NCBI GenBank assembly: GCA_026826555.1
Contig: JAKSZT010054457.1
Location: 4,455,296-4,519,295, forward strand
Origin: Tolypeutes matacus
Lineage: Eukaryota > Chordata > Mammalia > Cingulata > Chlamyphoridae
Length of the DNA: 64,000 nt
Direction: 5' to 3'
Shown: positions 36,071-47,851 of the stretch, piece after piece
Layout: each line of letters starts with the position of its first letter
Numbering within the stretch: position 1 is the stretch's first letter
Made by a program: the position numbers and the translations under genes
The notes under the pieces: generated by a model
Told to the model about the DNA's origin: nothing
Database searches by the model: none
The model's input: only the letters and a program-made list of their open reading frames with translations

Positions 36071-37300
36071 CATATAATTTATCATCCAAATTGAGAGACC
36101 TTTGAGAGTGAAAGAAGCATGACTCATAATTACCGTCAGATAACAGGGTCCACCAGAACTGTCTAGAAGAGATAGAGAAGTAAAGATATTCCAGCATTTG
36201 CCTACATACTTTCCTTGATTTCCCCCAACCTATTTTTCTATTTATAATTCCTACTAATCTTTTTCAGACAAACTAAACCACTTTACATCCTGAATACACA
36301 TTTCAGTTTCCACATTAGTATAATATGCATTGTTAACCTTCAGGTTTTGTGAGGTTAAGGTAAATGGGTACATAAAAGCATGGAATATAATGACCACTTA
36401 AATAATTTACTGTATACCTTATCTAATATAGGTCAATTGGAATATTTACAAGACATCTTTTCTCAACACAGAATACTGGCAGTCAATGTCATTTAGTTAG
36501 CTTTACTCCTCTGACATCATTCAGCAATAATTAACATTTTGTTTAAATTTTTTGGATTATTCTTTATGGAAATTTTCATATTTACATTTACCTTTTAATG
36601 ATAATAAATGTGAATTTGGATCAATGAAACAGTAAATTTTTTGGATGGATGTGTGTTTGATGGCATACATTGGGACTCTTTTGCTACAACTTTGGAATGC
36701 ACACACACATACACACAATACTATTTTTAGCAGTGTTGTATATACAAGGAAAAATGCAATATTTCAGTTAATTTAAAGTATGTCATTGTGCTTTTGTTAA
36801 GAATTTGGAATTTAGGTTTGCTGAAGATTTAACTTGAAATTATGGCATTTGATGTTCCCTTTGGTCAATTACAGACATGGTAAATTAGATATTGATTAGA
36901 AAGCAAAAAGTGAACCCTTGCCTACAGGAATATCTCTGAATTATGACAGAATGGTACTTATCCTGCAATTAATTATTTCATAAAAAGATTTATTGAAAAT
37001 AGTCTCCAATTAAATAAATTTGATCTAATTTGAATAATATCAGCATGTTATGAATCTGCCCTATATTCAGTTATCATTCTCTACAGGTTAAATCAAATTA
37101 GGAAAACTCTGTTTCCTCTTTTAATTATCAAATTATTTTAATTTATTAATTAAATTCGTTGGTAGTAATGATTTTTTTTTTTTCATATTTTTTTATTTCC
37201 TTAAACTTAGAGTAAAATTTACTTTGATCATCTTATTTTTCCCTTTAAAATTTTTACCTTATTAAGTACATATTAGTGAACCATTAATTCATGATGATAT
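36071..37300. other. Unassigned AT-rich DNA
   Basis: Only a short CA-rich tract near 36695-36720 and a T14 run near 37170 stand out. Nothing else was recognised. Confidence 0.4.
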
Positions 37301-37304
37301 TACA

Positions 37305-37925
37305 ATTTTATATTATTTTTAAAATTATCAGTGAAGTCGTGGGTTTACATAACAATCATGCATAAATTACAAGGATACCACCCCATCAACAACACCTTTC
37401 ACTGGTATGGAAAATTTGTTACAATTGATGATAGTATATATTTATAATGGTAATATTAACTAAAGTCCATGGTATAACTTAGAGTTTGCTATTTGTGTAG
37501 TATAATTCCATGGATTTTTTAAAAAATTCTATTCTGTTACCATAAATACAATCTAACATTTCCCCCTTTTAATCACATTCAGATATATATATTTCAGTGT
37601 GTTGTGTTCACAATTGTGCTATCATTACCACCATCCATTACCAAAACATTTCCATTATTCCAAATAGGAACCCTGTTTTAAACCTTAACTTTCCATTCCC
37701 TATCCCCACCCCATCCCCTGGTAACCTGTATTCTAGTTTCTGACTGTATGAATTGGTTTTCTTAATTGTTTCAAATCAATGAGATCATACAATATTTATC
37801 CTTTTGTGTCTGCCTTATTTTCACTCAATATGATGTCTATAAGGTTCATTCTTGTTGACACATATACCAGGACATCATTCCTTTCTATATATTGTATGTA
37901 TAGATTGCATTTTATTCAATGATTG
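37305..37925 (-). mobile_element. L1 3'-UTR copy, minus strand
   Basis: The ordered blocks GTTACAATTGATGATAG, TATTAACTAAAGTCCATGG, CCCTTTTAATCACATTCAG, CATTACCACCATCCATTACC, CAAATAGGAACCCTG, CCCCATCCCCTGGTAACC, TGTATTCTAGTTTCTGACTG, GAGATCATACAATATTTATCC, TTTTGTGTCTGCCTTA and AGGTTCATTCTTGTTG form the complement of a mammalian L1 3' end. The first blocks are shared with 22325-22720. This copy retains more of the element towards ORF2. Confidence 0.7.
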
Positions 37926-39060
37926 ATAGCTGTAAATAGTGAAATTATTTTTGTATTACATTATTTTTGTTTCATTATCTTTTACTTTTTGGTAAATCAA
38001 TTGGGCAATATTATTTTTTGAGATTTATAGGTATTCATATCATGATAGATATTCTCCCTCAAATATTGTCATAACTATAAATGAAATATATTTTATATGT
38101 ATTATTCAAACTATTCTAAGCTTTAGAACATGCTTAAGAAAATGTGCTGTGCTTCTCTGAAGAAAAATACAATTTATTATAATTCTTTGCAAACTTTACT
38201 GCATATGTAGGGAATTTTTTAGTATTATTATTCCTATGATGGATATTTTAAAATACTGGAAGATGTTTAACAATATTGTATAGTCAAGCCATTTTAAAAC
38301 TGTATCCTGCCTTTTTAAAATAGTCTTTGTTTGTTTCAAACTTTCTCTTACAGGCAAAACAAATTTAACCACTTCTCTCTACAATATCATAAGTTTGAAA
38401 TTAATGATTCTTGGTATATTAAGATGTTCTTTGTCATTTTATAAAAATCCAAAATCTCTTTGGTCAAGCTATATTCTTGAAAGCCCACGTTCACTTAGTA
38501 AGGGTCTAATTTAGCTAATTTAGCACAGAGACCTGAATCATTTAGTAAAAATATCCATTACTTGGAAATATATGATAGAATTTTCTACCAGTATGTTTAC
38601 ATCTTTTTAGCCTAAGAATTATTGAGGCTTATGATGTACTTTCTAAGCTAAAATTATTGATATTTCCATTCATGCTTATGTTTATTTTAGGATTTTTTTG
38701 TCTGTTTGGAGTTCTTTTGGCATCTTATTGAGATATTTGGAAATCCTTGTGATATATCTATCAAGGTTATTTAAACTTTTGAATTATGAACACAAATGAC
38801 CTATGTTGCATTTTATGGAATTTAGAATATTCCTATTTGACTTAATGTTTACTTAGAGAGGAAATGTGTCAGTAAATATATGCATTGGTTGTGCATGGAA
38901 TCACAACTCTGGAGGTCTGCTGAGTAGGAAGGTCACACCTTGCATACAATTATGAACATTAGTTTAATTCAAAATTTCCTGAGAATTGGTGCAATATTTT
39001 TTACTATCTAATATTCAGAACCCAACTCGACATCTTCTATGTGGTGAGGGCTAATACACA
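37926..39060. other. Unassigned AT-rich DNA
   Basis: No element or gene was recognised. Confidence 0.4.
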
Positions 39061-39067
39061 CAATAGA

Positions 39068-39250
39068 AATGATGAAAGATTTATTAAGCAAATATTTATT
39101 GAACATATTCGCTTTTCTCGGCATTGTACAAGCACAGGCTTTACAAATATGAAGAAGATATTGTTTTTTTCCCTCAGTCTCATGAAAGAAGTTGGGCAAG
39201 AACAGCACTAATGCAATAGTTTGTGAAATAATAGAGGTGTGCATTTAAAC
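39068..39250 (-). mobile_element. L2 3' end fragment
   Basis: GCAAATATTTATTGAACATATTC, CTCGGCATTGTACAAGCAC and a CCTCAGTCTCATGAAAG block match the complement of the L2 tail (aatatttattgagcgcctac, caggcactgtgctagg, cctgccctcatggag). Confidence 0.55.
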
Positions 39251-39257
39251 CTAAAAT

Positions 39258-39405
39258 GAAGCAATATTTATTCAGTGCATTCTTTGTGTGCAGTGATCTA
39301 TACCAATTATACAGATAAGGTAGATAAGATTAGAGAATCCAGCTTACTTGCCCGAGATCAAACGTGTGGAGCTGGGATTTGATCCCATAGTCCATGCACT
39401 ATACT
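39258..39405 (-). mobile_element. MIR SINE fragment
   Basis: ATTTATTCAGTGCATTC, ATTATACAGATAAGGTAG, CTTACTTGCCCGAGATCAAAC and GGAGCTGGGATTTGATCCCATAG are the complement of MIR (acttgcccaaggtcacac, gagccgggattcgaaccc). Confidence 0.7.
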
Positions 39406-40560
39406 ACTTATATTTCACAAAAATGTCACAGAAAAACATAGGTTAATAGATCCATTGTGATGAATAGCATATTGGTTCATGGATTTTTAAAGAATTCTGG
39501 TTATGTATGGTCATGAAATCAACCTAAATAAATGCTAACTCCACCAAATTTTTTGACCTATGAAAAAATGTAACTTTCATTCCTCCAAATCTGAGCATTT
39601 TTAAAATAATTCCTATATACAAATTAGTAGTAAAAGCATCTTGATTAATATCTTTCAGGAATTTAGATAATTAAATTAAATTCTGAATTGCAAAAAATAA
39701 AATATTCTCCTCAAATATGTGGACATTTTGAATTTAATCATTCATTATTTTGTACTTATGGCCACAGTTGTTTCTTTAAAATTTTTTAAAAATTAGTTTG
39801 CAATGTATTGGTAACACTTTCAAGCAATACGAGTGTTTTGTATAATAAATTATATCTTTTTCTATACCCTTTGTGCTGTAGTTGTATATATTAAGACATG
39901 TTTATTCAGTTTTTCTACTAGCAGTGTTGAAACACTCTAAAACCATGATATAAATAATATTAATGCTACCATCTTCTTGAAAATGAAAACATTAAAATTG
40001 TATAATATATAAGAAAGTTCAATACAGTGATTTTTAAAGATATAAAAATTATATTAAACCATGATAAATTATGGGCTGTTAGATTTCACTGATGGATTGT
40101 TTTTTTTAATTTAGGAATATCTTTCTTTCTTTAGTAACCAATGAGTATCTTTATCAATGGAAACTGGCAGATTCATTGTTCATAATTAATATGTCTGTGC
40201 CTGCTTATTCTGGCTTTTGATTTGAATTGTTTTTTCTTTTAGTATGGAACATCAAATAACTTTTTCAGGCTTCTATTCAATGAATATCAATTTTATTTAA
40301 TTCACATGTTAGGTGATGCGTGTGCTCTTGGGCATATTTTAAAAATGTGCTAAGTTATGTAACTATTTTCAAGAAGGTGCTATCCTTTGGAAAAACAAGT
40401 TAGAACATAAAATAATTTGTTACATTTTCACTTCAGCACTTGTGAGCTCTAGATAAATATAACTTATAGGGTTGTAAATGCTGATAACATTACAGCACAG
40501 GAATAAAAATAAAAGGTAAAGATATTCCCTCTGCTTCTCTGGAAGCTAAACAAAACCTGA
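39406..40560. other. Unassigned AT-rich DNA
   Basis: No recognised element or gene. Confidence 0.4.
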
Positions 40561-40564
40561 GCTT

Positions 40565-40885
40565 ACTAATTTGTTTATTCATTCAAATGATTATTGAAGA
40601 CCTATTATGAGACAAGCAGAAAAATGCAAATACCTCTACTCTCAAGAAGCTTAAAAGTGTTCACATATATACAAATGTAAATATGTAATACTTAAATTAG
40701 GTACTCATGAGTGCTATGAATATCAATAATGCAGGGAGAAAGAGTGATGAAAATTATTGTTTTAGACAGAGTGATGAGGGAAGATCTTTCAAAAATGAAA
40801 CGTTTCAATAGAGATCTGAAAATTGGGAGGGAAAGAAAGAGAGCCATACTGTTCATTGAAGATTCTAAGCAGAGAGACCTCCGTC
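40565..40885 (-). mobile_element. L2 3' region
   Basis: ATTCATTCAAATGATTATTG, ACTCTCAAGAAGCTTAAAAG, ACTCATGAGTGCTATGAATA, GAGTGATGAGGGAAGATC and GAGATCTGAAAATTGGGAGG correspond to the L2 complement (ctcatggagcttacattc, gataagtgctatgaag, aggccttcctgagg, gagacctgaa). The 66-codon frame at 40729 lies inside it. Confidence 0.6.
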
Positions 40886-40924
40886 TGTTGTTTCATCTTT
40901 TGGGGCTACTAAGGATAAAGCTGA

Positions 40925-42125
40925 TATAAATGTTCTTGTACAAGTATGTTCATGGACATATATTTTTAAATTTTTTCTTGGTTAAACCCTTAGGAGTGGA
41001 ATTCCTGGGTAATTTGGTAAGGGTGTGTGTATGTTTAACTTTATATGAATAACCAAGTTGTACCATTTTACACTCCCACTAGATATGAATGAGAGGTACA
41101 AGTTTGCGTAGCTGTTCTATTAAGTATAAAGTGATACCTAATTTTGGTTACTCCCCATTTACTGACGTATTCTTTAATATTTTATAGTGAAGTTTTCTAG
41201 TGTTCAGTATAGAAATAAATCATTTATTGTACTAATTTTAACTAAGCAGGAATAAATTTTAGCTATGTTGGTTGATGCTCTGGTAAACAGAACTTTTTTA
41301 ATTTAATTTTTCGATTGTTTACTGCTATGGTATAGACCTTGTATCCTGGGAACTTGGTAAATTCACTTCTTAGTCCTAGCAGGTTTGAGTACATTTTTTA
41401 AAATTTTTATTGTAAAAAAAACCATACCATGTTCAACTTTTTTACACCCTATATTTTTTACTTAAATATTTTTTAAGTAAAAATCATTGGTAAATCATTG
41501 AATGGAAGATATGAGGAGGAATGCCATGGATTTTCTCAGACTTTCTTTTTTCAGATCTCATGGGGAGTGTTCAATATTGCATCATTAGCCATGATATTAG
41601 TTGTAGGATTTTTGAGGATACCCTTTGGAAAACTGAAGAAGTTTTCATTTATTCCCATATTGTTGGAAAGGTTTCTTAAATAAAAAATAGATGTGAAATT
41701 TTGTCAAATTATTTTTCTGCCTCTATTGAGAGGACTCTTTGGTTTTTAATGCTTTATTCTGTAAATGTTTGAAATAATTTGAATTTTAATTGTTAAAGTA
41801 ACAATCAATTTCTGAATAAACCCCATTTGGTCATGTTGTATCATACTTTTATATATTGCTGAATTTAATTTGTTACTATTTGGTGAAAACTTTTGCATTA
41901 ATGTTCACAAAAATTCTTTGTATGCACTTTTCTTTCCTTGGAATGCCCTTCCCATCTTTGAAAAGAGGATAATCCTGCCTTCATTATATGAGTTTGGTGT
42001 GTTCATTTTCTCTCTACTTAATAGTTTGTGCAAGGATAATGTTATGTCATTCTTAAATATTAGACAGAAATCAATAGTGGAACCAACTTGGCATGGAGTT
42101 TTCTCTGTAGAAAATATTTGAATAA
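40925..42125 (-). mobile_element. L1 ORF2 3' part, inactivated, minus strand
   Basis: Complementary L1 order is visible: CCCTTAGGAGTGGAATTCC, CTGGGTAATTTGGTAAG, ACCATTTTACACTCCCACTAG, CTTGTATCCTGGGAACTTGG, GCATCATTAGCCATGATATTAG, TGTGAAATTTTGTCAAATTA, TTTCTGCCTCTATTGAGAGG, CCCCATTTGGTCATGTTG and ATATTGCTGAATTTAATTTG. In active L1 this region encodes the C-terminal part of the reverse transcriptase. Here it is full of stop codons and indels. Overlapping plus-strand frames at 41498 and 41870 are antisense noise. Confidence 0.75.
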
Positions 42126-43400
42126 AAAATCAGTTATTAAATAGATATAGTTCTAATCTTATTTTTTTATTCTTATGCCAAATTACATTCATTCACCCTT
42201 TCTTTGAAACTTTCATCTAAATGTCCCCCCAATCAAGATAAAATCTTTTAAAATGGTCTTATTCTTCCACATTTTTAATTAAATATGGCAATAAAGTCCT
42301 AATGAAGCAACGTGTTTGTGACTCATGCTGACGATTTTGATTTCTTTATCACCTTTAGGAATGGCAGTATACTTTATAGGGATGTTGAAGTACTAGGGTT
42401 TTATCAGCGTTTCCAAATTTGCTAACTTATACTTTTATTGTTTTCTTCAAATGAATCACATGTTGCTGGACGTTAAGCAGTCTCTGTTTAAAAAGAAGAG
42501 GAAGTTTCAAACAAAATAGTACTTGTTGCCTTGGTGATAGTGATATATAACTCATAAATTGATCAAATCAGTCTCTCAATGATTGAAATTTATTTTCATC
42601 TATCCCAAGGGATTGACAATTTCTCCTGACTCTAGTTGTACCACATGGCTTGAGATGGAAAAATTTTGCTCATATATAATGGCAAAATATAACATAACTT
42701 CATATACTTGTGTGTCTCTTTTTTTCTCAGATACCATAGATCACTGTTTTCTCCTCACAAGAAAATATGATTACAGACATGCTTCAAACAACAACAACAA
42801 AAAATGTTTCAATATATCAAATGTACAACCTATTACTGTTTCCAAGCCTTTTTGTGTACAAAATAATTTTAGTATCAATGTCAAATCATGCTATGATTTT
42901 TAAAGGATTTTAAGTGACAAAACATAAGACAACAGATTAGTGTTAGCTAAGATTTTGCATGCACAAGGTTTTGCTCTTATATGATGATTTCTGTCTGGTA
43001 GAGTACAATTTTGAACGTCCATTGATTGTAATAGACAACCTGACTTTTATCTTCTTTTTCATAATACGTTATTTTTCTCTACTATTTTTTCTTACTATGT
43101 TACCTAAATCCTCCAAAATACTGCAGAAATATTTCTAAGAGCTGTTATCAGTATCTTGTCTTGAATTTAATGGAAATGTCTTCAGGGTTATAATATTTAA
43201 TATCATTTTCCCTGTTGATCTGTGGTAGTTAAACTTTAATCAAATATAATTTTGCATGGGATTAGTTTCCGAAAGTCCATATTTTAGTTTAATTTTTATT
43301 TTTATTAATGTGTAACATGCTTTTACTTTAAAGAATCTAAAAATTCAATAAGATTTTTTTTTTTTTTAAGGATTTAAATTAAATTGTATATGTGTTAGTA
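42126..43400. other. Unassigned AT-rich DNA
   Basis: No confident element. The 106-codon frame at 42583-42903 shows no domain and no exon context. Confidence 0.35.
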
Positions 43401-43414
43401 CCAACATTTACACA

Positions 43415-43582
43415 GATCTTTATTTCTTTCTATTGAGATATATTTACCACAAGTTGCTGCGTAAAAAAAAGCATGAATAGCATAATTCTATTTATCTAAA
43501 ATCGTGTACAGTATATTTATGTGTATATATATATAAACATATGCATATAGACACATATACATGCACACAAACATGTATTTTT

Positions 43583-43640
<58 letters not shown>

Positions 43641-43725
43641 GACATACACTCAGAGAAAGAAGGTCACAGTAGTTCTCTCTTGGTTGTGGTATTTGGGATT
43701 ATTTTGTTCTCCCCTATCAAGGTAG
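43415..43725 (+). mobile_element. L1M-type 3'-UTR fragment
   Basis: The order GCTGCGTAAAAAAAAGCATG, then a TTTATCTAAAATCGTGTAC block, then (TA)n, then GAAGGTCACAGTAGTTCTCTC and TTGGTTGTGGTATTTGGGATT parallels the L1M 3' end (agtgaaaaaagcaag, tgtaaa-tatata, gttatctctgggtggtgggatt). The microsatellite expanded from the internal TA tract. Confidence 0.45.
43515..43645. repeat. (TA)n/(CA)n microsatellite
   Basis: TATGTGTATATATATATAAAC and a long (TA)n array pass into ACACACACACACAC at about 43624-43640. It generates a false start codon frame (YIYIYIY). Confidence 0.9.
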
Positions 43726-43932
43726 GTAGACCAACCTGTCTCCACCCCATCCTCAGGCTGTTCCCTGACAAGAGGCCACAAGCCCTTCACTTCTGCTTAG
43801 CTTATCCAAGCTGAACTGGATTTTCTGGGCACACCCAAGGAGATATGAGTCTTGGGTAGTTAGCCTATTCAAAGGAATGCAATGGAAATTTTGGTTTATT
43901 GAAAAGATAGTTGCTTATGTAGATTCTCTCTT

Positions 43933-43982
<50 letters not shown>

Positions 43983-44160
43983 CCCTTTTTCGGGACATTT
44001 ATTCCTACTCCCCTCCCCTTACATTGTGCAGGAATATTTACTTTCTTTTTTTGTTGAGACCCCAGCCAGCCCACAGCAGGTTCCCTACCAGATGGTGTCA
44101 TCCTATCCAGCCACCCTGAGCATCCCAGGACCAGGTGGGGGAGGAGATTTGGTGTATATA
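43726..44160. other. Unassigned sequence with low-complexity core and a TATA-like site
   Basis: A (TC)n-(TA)n-(T)n tract at about 43926-43984 separates two less AT-rich parts. The right part ends with GGTGTATATAAAAAG, a TATA-box-like string at about 44153-44166, right at the SINE insertion point. Composition resembles an LTR U3, but no family was recognised. Confidence 0.35.
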
Positions 44161-44171
44161 AAAAGTACTTG

Positions 44172-44319
44172 GGGAAGCGGCTGTGGCTTAATCAGTAGGG
44201 CTCCCTCCCGTTTACCATATGGGAGGCCCGCGTGGCGTGGTTAGCTGACCCAGCCAGCACAAGCAGCAAGGGGGGGATAAATGAATAAATAAAATCTTTA
44301 AAAAAAAAAAAAAAAAAAA
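44172..44319 (+). mobile_element. DAS-type SINE, internally deleted copy
   Basis: Head GGGAAGCGGCTGTGGCTTAA, CCGTTTACCATATGGGAGG, then the GCACAAGCAGCAAGG block and ATAAATGAATAAATAAAATC tail with a long A run. Compared with the copy at 15059-15226, the middle part holding the B-box promoter sequence is missing or rearranged. An 11-bp duplication, AAAAGTACTTG, lies at 44161-44171 and 44320-44330. The long unbroken A tail points to recent insertion. Confidence 0.9.
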
Positions 44320-44330
44320 AAAAGTACTTG

Positions 44331-45583
44331 AGCACCTGGGTGAAGGGTCCCCAACTTCTCATTCTATTTTCTTGGAAACAGTTGGGCTTAGTGAAGCTGT
44401 GTCTGGATCGAAATTGTTACAGTGAACAAACGAGAATTTCTTTAGAATATCAGTCTTAGGTTTTATTCTCCATGGGCCTATAGCCACCACAAGTGGGAGA
44501 AGGAAAGAAAAAAATGAACCCTGTGTTTTCTCTGGAGAAGGTGACAATTGATGTTTCACAGCCTTTTCTTCCTCAGAGGGGCTAAAGGCACCAAAGCCGG
44601 TGAATTGGGAAAGTATCATCTTCAAAAGGGCGGCCTTGAATGCAGATCCAGGGGTGTTGCCTAATATTCTGGTTTTTAAAAGAATGCAGAGATTGGATTT
44701 TTATGTCAAAGTTCCCAGTATATAAATATGGGTAGCTAATTGGAACATGTAAAAAGATACAGCTATGAGCCAGATAACATGGAGCAGGAGAGACCCGACA
44801 GATCATGTTGAATCTCTCGCTTTAGAGAGAGTAGTCTGAAGTCCAGGGGAAGAAATGACTTGACAACCTGATACCAAAAGTGGGACTGGAATCTACATTT
44901 TCTGACTCATAGTGGTTGTATTAGTTGGCATTTAACAATGGTCTTTCAAACAACCAGAAACTATCTAATTTGTCAGTTCTCCTTCCTTCTCTCTCTTCTT
45001 TTCTCTTTGCCTCCTTTCGTTCACCTATTCATCCATTTATCTATATCTCCTTCTTATTAATTTATAGATAATTTAAATTTTGAATTCCTCTGATGCAGGA
45101 GTTATTTAGGAGAGTGTTTCTTAATTCTAAGTAGTTAAGAATTTTAAAGTATAGTTTTATGATGTATTTTTTAAATGTATTTTAATAGTTCATGTTCTAG
45201 AAATTTGCTAGTAAAATTCTGCTTTGTATATAGTTCATTAATTTTTTGGAGCCAAATAGTTGATCAATTTGTATAAGCCTTTCAAGGGCAAAATAAAAAT
45301 GTTTGATTTCCATTGGTAAAATATTGAATTCTGTGCATGTACTAATTCAAGCTTATTGATTGTAATATTTAGATTCTTCATGTCAATTATTTTTGCTTTA
45401 CAGTCAAATTCAGAAGTAGGTAGATTCTACTATATTATTATTATGGTATTCCTCTATGTGTATGTGTGTGTGTTAAATTAAATCCTTCTTATATTTCTAG
45501 TAGTTTTTGTTTTACATATCCATAACCAAACTGTTTAGAATATAAAAATCATGGCTGTTATATTTTCTTCAAAATGATCTTTT
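44331..45583. other. Unassigned sequence
   Basis: 44331-44860 is less AT-rich than the surroundings and includes GGGCGGCC at about 44628. It may continue the unassigned unit cut by the SINE. 44861-45583 is ordinary AT-rich DNA. The minus-strand frames at 44359-44806 lack a family signature. Confidence 0.35.
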
Positions 45584-45961
45584 GGGAAGCAGATGTGGCT
45601 CAAGCAGTTGGGCTCCTGTCTACCACATACGAGATCCCAGGTTTGGTTCCTGGTGCCTCCTAAAGAAGACAATCAAGACAATGAGCTGATGTAATTAGAT
45701 GACACAATGAAGAGACACAATAAGGAAACACAATGAGAGACACAACAAGCAGGGAGAGGAGGTGGCTCAAGCCAATGAGTGCCTCCCACCCACATGAGAG
45801 GTCTTAGCTTCAGTTCTCGGTGCCTCCTAAAAAGAAGAGGAGCACACAACAAATGGACACTGAGAACTCAAACAGTTGGGGAGGGGGAGGAGGAAGGGGA
45901 GTGGGGGGAGGGGGAGGGGAAGATGGGGGGAGAAATAAATAAATAAATCTTTTTAAAAAAA
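45584..45961 (+). mobile_element. Two-headed composite DAS-type SINE
   Basis: Two tRNA-like heads lie in the same direction. Head 1 (45584-45660): GGGAAGCAGATGTGGCTCAA, GTCTACCACATACGAG, GGTTTGGTTCC, GGTGCCTCC. Head 2 (about 45752-45828): GGGAGAGGAGGTGGCTCAAG, CCCACATGAGAGG, TTCAGTTCTCGG, TGCCTCC. Between and after them is an AC-rich body with CAATGAGAGACACAACAAG and ACAACAAATGGACACTGAG. A G-rich stretch (45877-45930) and the tail AAATAAATAAATAAATC end it. Layout fits a long DAS-family member. No clear target-site duplication was seen, so it is older than the copies at 15 and 44 kb. Confidence 0.8.
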
Positions 45962-47845
45962 TGTCCCCAGTCACTTTTCCATTTATAATTTGCCAAAGCA
46001 ATTCAGTTAAAGTCTTTTAGCTGATGATTTTGGTATTCATTTCTATTTCTCTAACTAAGCTGATAGTGCCATTGATTTTTTTTCTCAGTTTTAGAGTTTT
46101 ATAACTTGTCATTTTGAAAGTTGAAGATTTAACACACTATTACCCAAACCCCAACCTACATACTCACAGACACACAAAATTCTATCCTTTCAATACCAGT
46201 ATAAATATAGTATTGATTAGATTTATATTCTGTGATTAAATACATCTTCAGTTAAATCACACAGAGAAGCCCCTCAGTGCTGCTACTCAGGCTCCTGAGA
46301 AGGGAACACTATGCACCTGTTATTGGTGCCTCTAAAAGGTAGTGGAGAGCTGGACGCTGGAATGGACTGATGGTGCTTGAGGGATAAATTCTCGCCAATA
46401 CAAATCCACTGCTGTCCAGATGAGGTTTCTCACTTTGGCACATTCCTACATGGGATTATGGGATATTTGCATTTTCTTCTTGCTGATTGGCTTGTTTGTT
46501 TGTTCAATAAATAATATACATGAACATATATTTTGTTGTATTTAACCAGAGTCCTGATGCATAATGACTTTCCCGTGCATGATCTTACCACATTAAAATG
46601 ATGCAGCTGTTTTCATTGAATTACATTTCTTTGTTGTTTTATAACTGACATGTAAACAAGATTTTTTATACTAAATATATGTAATTTGTGAAGTGAAGAA
46701 TTATTATTATGCCAATGTTCTTCATGGTTAGGTAGATTGTTGAGAGGGAAAGCTACAAAATGCAATTAAGAATACATACCAGATATCATATACTTAAAAA
46801 TTATATGGCAAATGTCTTAAATTGAATTTTTCGGTATGAGCAATATGATTAATTTAATAGTATATGTCAGATTGAAGGAAGAGTTAAGATTTCAATGTCA
46901 ATGCTTTCTCACTCATGGAATTAGCATATAATAGAGTTGTCATCAGTATTATTAACATTGTCCATTTAATTCATTAATAATTGACAGTTATAGACTTATT
47001 AATAACTCATTTAAAAAATTCAGATTGTGTTAGTTTTTATTCATTGAATGCACAGTCTGTTTAATAATATCTGCATTATACAAATCATAGTAATCTTATT
47101 AAGTCAATTGTTGGGCAATTAAAATCTTAATATTAATCATATTTAACCTTTGAAATCACTATTCAGAGCTCTGAAGATACATAGAACATATATTTTATAA
47201 ATATGGCACCAAGATTATGTGTAGATCAATCTTGTTTATTACTCCATCCTGAAAATATTCATGCAAAAAGGACTTATTTATGTATCTCACATACAATTTC
47301 TGCTGTAGAAAATACTGATAGTACATATGTTGAGTGGTTCTGACATGCATGGATATCATGATTTATTTAAATAATAACAGGCCCACAACAATTTTCAATT
47401 TTCTATTCAATTTTCAGTTAACATGGTCTGCTAACAGTAAACAATTGCATGAAGTACAAAATTTGCTGTTAGCTCTTCAGTTCACAAATCATTAAGTAAA
47501 TAATAGATTCACATAATGATCTGTGACCAATTATGTCACTTTCTTCAAAGTTTAACATTGATTGATCACTGTGTATCTGTTTTTCAGTTCATGCACAGAC
47601 AGCAAAATGTTCAGTTGTGTTGCCTCTTTGTCTCCCAGTGATAATTTAATTAGCCAATAAAGATGAAAGTGCAACAAAGCAATGAAAAAGGATAAGGGTA
47701 AAAGTGAAATTTAAATCCAATATAAATGGGGTTATAGAAGCAGGAGTTGAGAGTAGGAATGTTGACACTGACCTCCTTTGAGAGACTAGATATGTAGTCA
47801 GAGGAACTTAACAAAGGAGAACTTATAGACAAAAGTGAAGAAAGT
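45962..47845. other. Unassigned DNA
   Basis: Mostly AT-rich. A less AT-rich part at about 46255-46520 ends in TGTTTGTTTGTTCAATAAATA, which could be an old LTR or LINE end, but no family was recognised. Confidence 0.35.
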
Positions 47846-47851
47846 AGCTGT

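Noticed and set aside
43920..43990. Short phased TC/TA arrays that could be mistaken for a repeat-spacer (CRISPR-like) array
   Set aside because: They are simple microsatellites. No spaced unique inserts exist, and the genome is mammalian.
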